Positions 7,145 to 8,504 of a DNA stretch of 8,504 bases are shown here, in pieces. Both the position numbers and the translations under genes were made by a program. The notes beneath the pieces were generated by a model. The model saw only the letters and a list, made by a program, of their open reading frames with translations. It was not told the DNA's origin and did not search any database. Position 1 is the stretch's first letter, and each line of letters starts with the position of its first letter. This DNA comes from JAZLIT01 sp045617525. Lineage in GTDB: Bacteria > Bacillota > Bacilli > Bacillales_A > Planococcaceae. The stretch spans positions 1 through 8,504 of the forward strand of contig JAZLIT010000027.1 in NCBI GenBank assembly GCA_045617525.1, in the 5' to 3' direction.

Positions 7145-8011
7145 ATGAAAGAAATACGTATTCGAAATATTATCGGAATTATGCTAGGTGCCGCGATCTT
7201 TAGTTTTGGTTTTGTTCACTTTAATATTCAAAACCAACTAGGTGAAGGTGGATTTAGCGGGATTACGCTTATTTTATATTTCACATTAAATTGGGATCCA
7301 GCGCTAATGAACCTTATTTTAAACATCCCGATGTTTGTGTTAGGTTGGAAGCTATTAGGTAAAAAAGCATTTATTTATACTTTAATTGGAACTGTTTCTG
7401 TCTCTGTGTTTTTGAAAATTTTTCAAGTGTATGAGGTCCAAATCAATTTACAGGACGATAAATTACTTGCAGCACTATTCGCTGGGGTATTTGTCGGCAT
7501 TGGTCTTGGCATTGTCTTCCGTTTCGGTGGGACAACTGGTGGTGTCGATATTATTGCGCGCCTTGCCAATAAATACATCGGTTGGAGCATGGGTAAAACA
7601 ATGTTCGCTTTCGATACAGTCGTTATTCTCGCTTCCTGGGCAACATTCCTAGATTCACGCTCGATGATGTACACATTAGTGGCCGTTTATATAGGTGGCC
7701 GTGTAATTGACTTCGTGCAAGAAGGTGCCTATGCAGCAAAAGGTGCTTTAATTATTTCACAGCACTCCGAAGAAATTGCAAATATGATTTCAGATAAAAT
7801 GGAGCGTGGCGTAACCGTATTGCACGCACATGGTCATTACACGAAAAATGAGCAACACGTCTTGTATTGTGTAGTTGGGCGCAATGAAATCGTTCGTCTT
7901 AAATCAATTGCAAATGCAGTTGACCCACACGCTTTCGTGTCAATCATTGATGTACACGATGTAGCTGGAGAAGGCTTCACGTTAGACGAAAAGAAACAAC
8001 CAATTAATTAA
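7145..8011 (+). CDS. YitT family integral membrane protein with C-terminal DUF2179 domain
   Basis: Multi-pass membrane protein of the YitT/YpjC/YqfU type; the substrate or role is not established, so I give none. The 288-aa protein starts after a near-perfect ribosome binding site, AAGGAGGT (7133-7140), four bases before the ATG. Hydrophobic segments appear at about 9-29, 38-48, 54-71, 76-93, 106-126, 151-168 and 173-189. Conserved family stretches are GGFSGITLIL (35-44) and FRFGGTTGGVDIIA (125-138) with its glycine-rich turn. From about residue 195 it is soluble: a DUF2179 domain (about 220-274, with RGVTVLHAHGHYTK and VLYCVVGRNEIVRLK), likely cytoplasmic and perhaps ligand-binding. It is monocistronic, divergent from dapB, with its own promoter and terminator. 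In B. subtilis ypjC, a paralogue type, is also near dapB, so this may be its counterpart (inference). Confidence 0.9.
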   Translation: MKEIRIRNIIGIMLGAAIFSFGFVHFNIQNQLGEGGFSGITLILYFTLNWDPALMNLILNIPMFVLGWKLLGKKAFIYTLIGTVSVSVFLKIFQVYEVQINLQDDKLLAALFAGVFVGIGLGIVFRFGGTTGGVDIIARLANKYIGWSMGKTMFAFDTVVILASWATFLDSRSMMYTLVAVYIGGRVIDFVQEGAYAAKGALIISQHSEEIANMISDKMERGVTVLHAHGHYTKNEQHVLYCVVGRNEIVRLKSIANAVDPHAFVSIIDVHDVAGEGFTLDEKKQPIN

Positions 8012-8017
8012 AATAGG

Positions 8018-8062
8018 AAAAGGAGGATCTCAGGAAAGCATTGCCCCTGAATCCTCCTTTTT
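8018..8062 (+). terminator. Intrinsic terminator after the YitT-family gene
   Basis: AAAAGGAGGATCTCAGG (8018-8034) pairs with CCTGAATCCTCCTTTT (8046-8061) with a single bulged C, an 11-nt loop and a closing T-run. It begins 6 bp after the stop codon. The AAAGGAGG in its 5' arm looks like a ribosome binding site but is followed by no start codon or reading frame. Confidence 0.9.
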
Positions 8063-8066
8063 ATAT

Positions 8067-8110
8067 GGCTCTATCTATTTGTTGGGGTTTCCACTCAATT
8101 TGTGTAGAAA
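8067..8110. mobile_element. Possible insertion-sequence end remnant
   Basis: This stretch begins GGCTCTATCTATT and continues into TGTTGGGGT (8080-8088). The next stretch at 8114 begins GGTTCTACGTCAAA and continues into the same nine bases (8128-8136). The two have the same layout of a GGyTCTA start and a conserved TGTTGGGGT about 13-14 bases later. The GG(C/T)TCT...GTCAAA look is reminiscent of ISL3-family terminal repeats from memory only. It could be a leftover end of an older element next to a newer insertion. No transposase sequence is present. Confidence 0.25.
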
Positions 8111-8132
8111 AAAGGTTCTACGTCAAATGTTG

Positions 8133-8170
8133 GGGTGTACCAGAAATTAGTCATTAATTTCAGTACACCC
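8133..8170. repeat. Small imperfect palindrome nested in the outer part of the left arm
   Basis: GGGTGTAC (8133-8140) pairs with GTACACCC (8163-8170). Inside it, GAAATTA (8143-8149) pairs with TAATTTC (8155-8161), leaving a five-base loop GTCAT (8150-8154) and one small mismatch or bulge. The window's last 21 bases repeat one half of this palindrome in inverted orientation, so a second copy is expected to straddle the window edge. Confidence 0.7.
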
Positions 8171-8265
8171 TTTCTCACGAAGGCGTTGATTGGAGCTCCG
8201 TGGGCCCGAGGGCCAGCAGGATGCTGGTCATGGAAGCGTTGCGCTCACGACGAGCGCGCTCTTAG
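8150..8265 (+). repeat. Left arm of a perfect 116-bp inverted repeat
   Basis: All 116 bases equal the reverse complement of 8389-8504 when compared base by base. Within the arm are further self-complementary segments: CCAGCA-GGA-TGCTGG (8213-8227) and GCGCTC-ACGAC-GAGCGC (8241-8257), plus GAGCTC and GGGCCC palindromic hexamers. The match stops sharply after CTTAG at 8265. Confidence 0.97.
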
Positions 8266-8388
8266 CTTCCCTACCTAAATTCATTAGGGCACGGCTCCAA
8301 CTACAAGTCAGATCGGCGCCATGTCGTTCTGTGAGCCAAGGAGTTGTATGACAAGCTTGTCTTCCTAAGACCGCTTGGCCTCCGACTT
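8266..8388. other. Core between the inverted arms, hairpin-rich and non-coding
   Basis: This 123-bp segment is not part of the arm repeat and shows no supported gene. It contains several small pairings: CCTAA-ATTCA-TTAGG (8274-8288), and GCCAAG (8335-8340) with CTTGGC (8374-8379) enclosing a perfect 12-bp palindrome GACAAGCTTGTC (8350-8361). A transcript through the whole element would form a very long rod topped by this branched part. I do not recognise it as a known RNA family. Confidence 0.45.
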
Positions 8389-8504
8389 CTAAGAGCGCGC
8401 TCGTCGTGAGCGCAACGCTTCCATGACCAGCATCCTGCTGGCCCTCGGGCCCACGGAGCTCCAATCAACGCCTTCGTGAGAAAGGGTGTACTGAAATTAA
8501 TGAC
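8389..8504 (-). repeat. Right arm of the perfect 116-bp inverted repeat, reaching the window edge
   Basis: Exact reverse complement of 8150-8265, ending with ...CTGAAATTAATGAC at the final base. Because the left arm's flank (before 8150) cannot be compared with anything beyond the edge, the true arm may be longer than 116 bp, up to about 152 bp if it reaches the putative element end at 8114. Confidence 0.97.

Larger units (their letters stand above)
8114..8504. mobile_element. Probable long-inverted-repeat (foldback/MITE-like) element, truncated by the window edge
   Basis: The element appears to start at GGTTCTACGTCAAATGTTGG (8114) and contains a perfect 116-bp inverted repeat (8150-8265 with 8389-8504) around a 123-bp core. 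The repeat is still perfect at the last base of the window, so the right end lies outside. If the arms are symmetrical the whole element would be roughly 427 bp, ending near 8540. Base composition contrasts sharply with the host genes: the arm is about 58% GC by hand count and about 69% over 8191-8260. No credible reading frame occurs, so any mobility would depend on a transposase encoded elsewhere. Alternatives are a structured intergenic repeat of this genus or an inverted assembly artefact at a contig end. Confidence 0.5.

Noticed and set aside
8228..8464. 78-codon open frame on the minus strand across the inverted repeat
   Set aside because: It runs through both arms and the core, has no ribosome binding site that I can see, and its protein has no recognisable domain. 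High GC and palindromy explain the lack of stops.
8150..8504. CRISPR array or tRNA cluster in the repeat region
   Set aside because: The repeats are inverted, not spaced direct repeats, and no cloverleaf or conserved tRNA loop bases are present.

Overview
The window looks like chromosomal DNA of a low-GC Gram-positive, spore-forming-type bacterium of the Bacillales. The best guess is a Lysinibacillus/Solibacillus-like Planococcaceae member. This rests on gene content and order (dapB-mgsA-bshA-cca-birA-panB-panC-panD, the conserved Bacillus-type block), a bacillithiol gene, an HTH-containing BirA, strong AGGAGG-type ribosome binding sites and AT-rich spacers. The genus is inference; no rRNA is present.

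Layout. Positions 1-6978 hold eight tightly packed minus-strand genes. Read in their own direction, the first block is dapB (lysine/dipicolinate), mgsA (methylglyoxal synthase), bshA (bacillithiol step 1), cca (tRNA CCA addition) and birA (biotin ligase/repressor). It starts from a strong promoter at about 7045-7073. A 258-bp gap with a minus-strand intrinsic hairpin (2246-2283) follows birA, then panB-panC-panD (pantothenate, hence coenzyme A), closed by a second intrinsic terminator at 87-129. Junctions inside the blocks are very tight (TAATG, TAAaATG, TAAgATG, and birA starting inside cca), which suggests translational coupling. bshB1, which sits between mgsA and bshA in B. subtilis, is absent here.

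Positions 7000-7140 are a divergent promoter region in which the dapB promoter (minus) and the promoter of a YitT-family membrane protein gene (plus) share one TTGTCAA core as overlapping -35 boxes. The YitT gene (7145-8011) has its own bulged intrinsic terminator at 8018-8062.

Positions 8063-8504 hold no credible gene. This is foreign-looking repeat DNA. It has two similar 'GGyTCTA...TGTTGGGGT' stretches that resemble insertion-sequence ends, then a GC-rich structure with two perfect 116-bp inverted arms (8150-8265 and 8389-8504) around a 123-bp non-repeated, hairpin-rich core. The right arm runs exactly to the window edge, so the element is almost certainly cut off. My reading is a non-autonomous long-inverted-repeat (foldback/MITE-like) element; this is the least explained part of the window. 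The rest is ordinary core metabolism.
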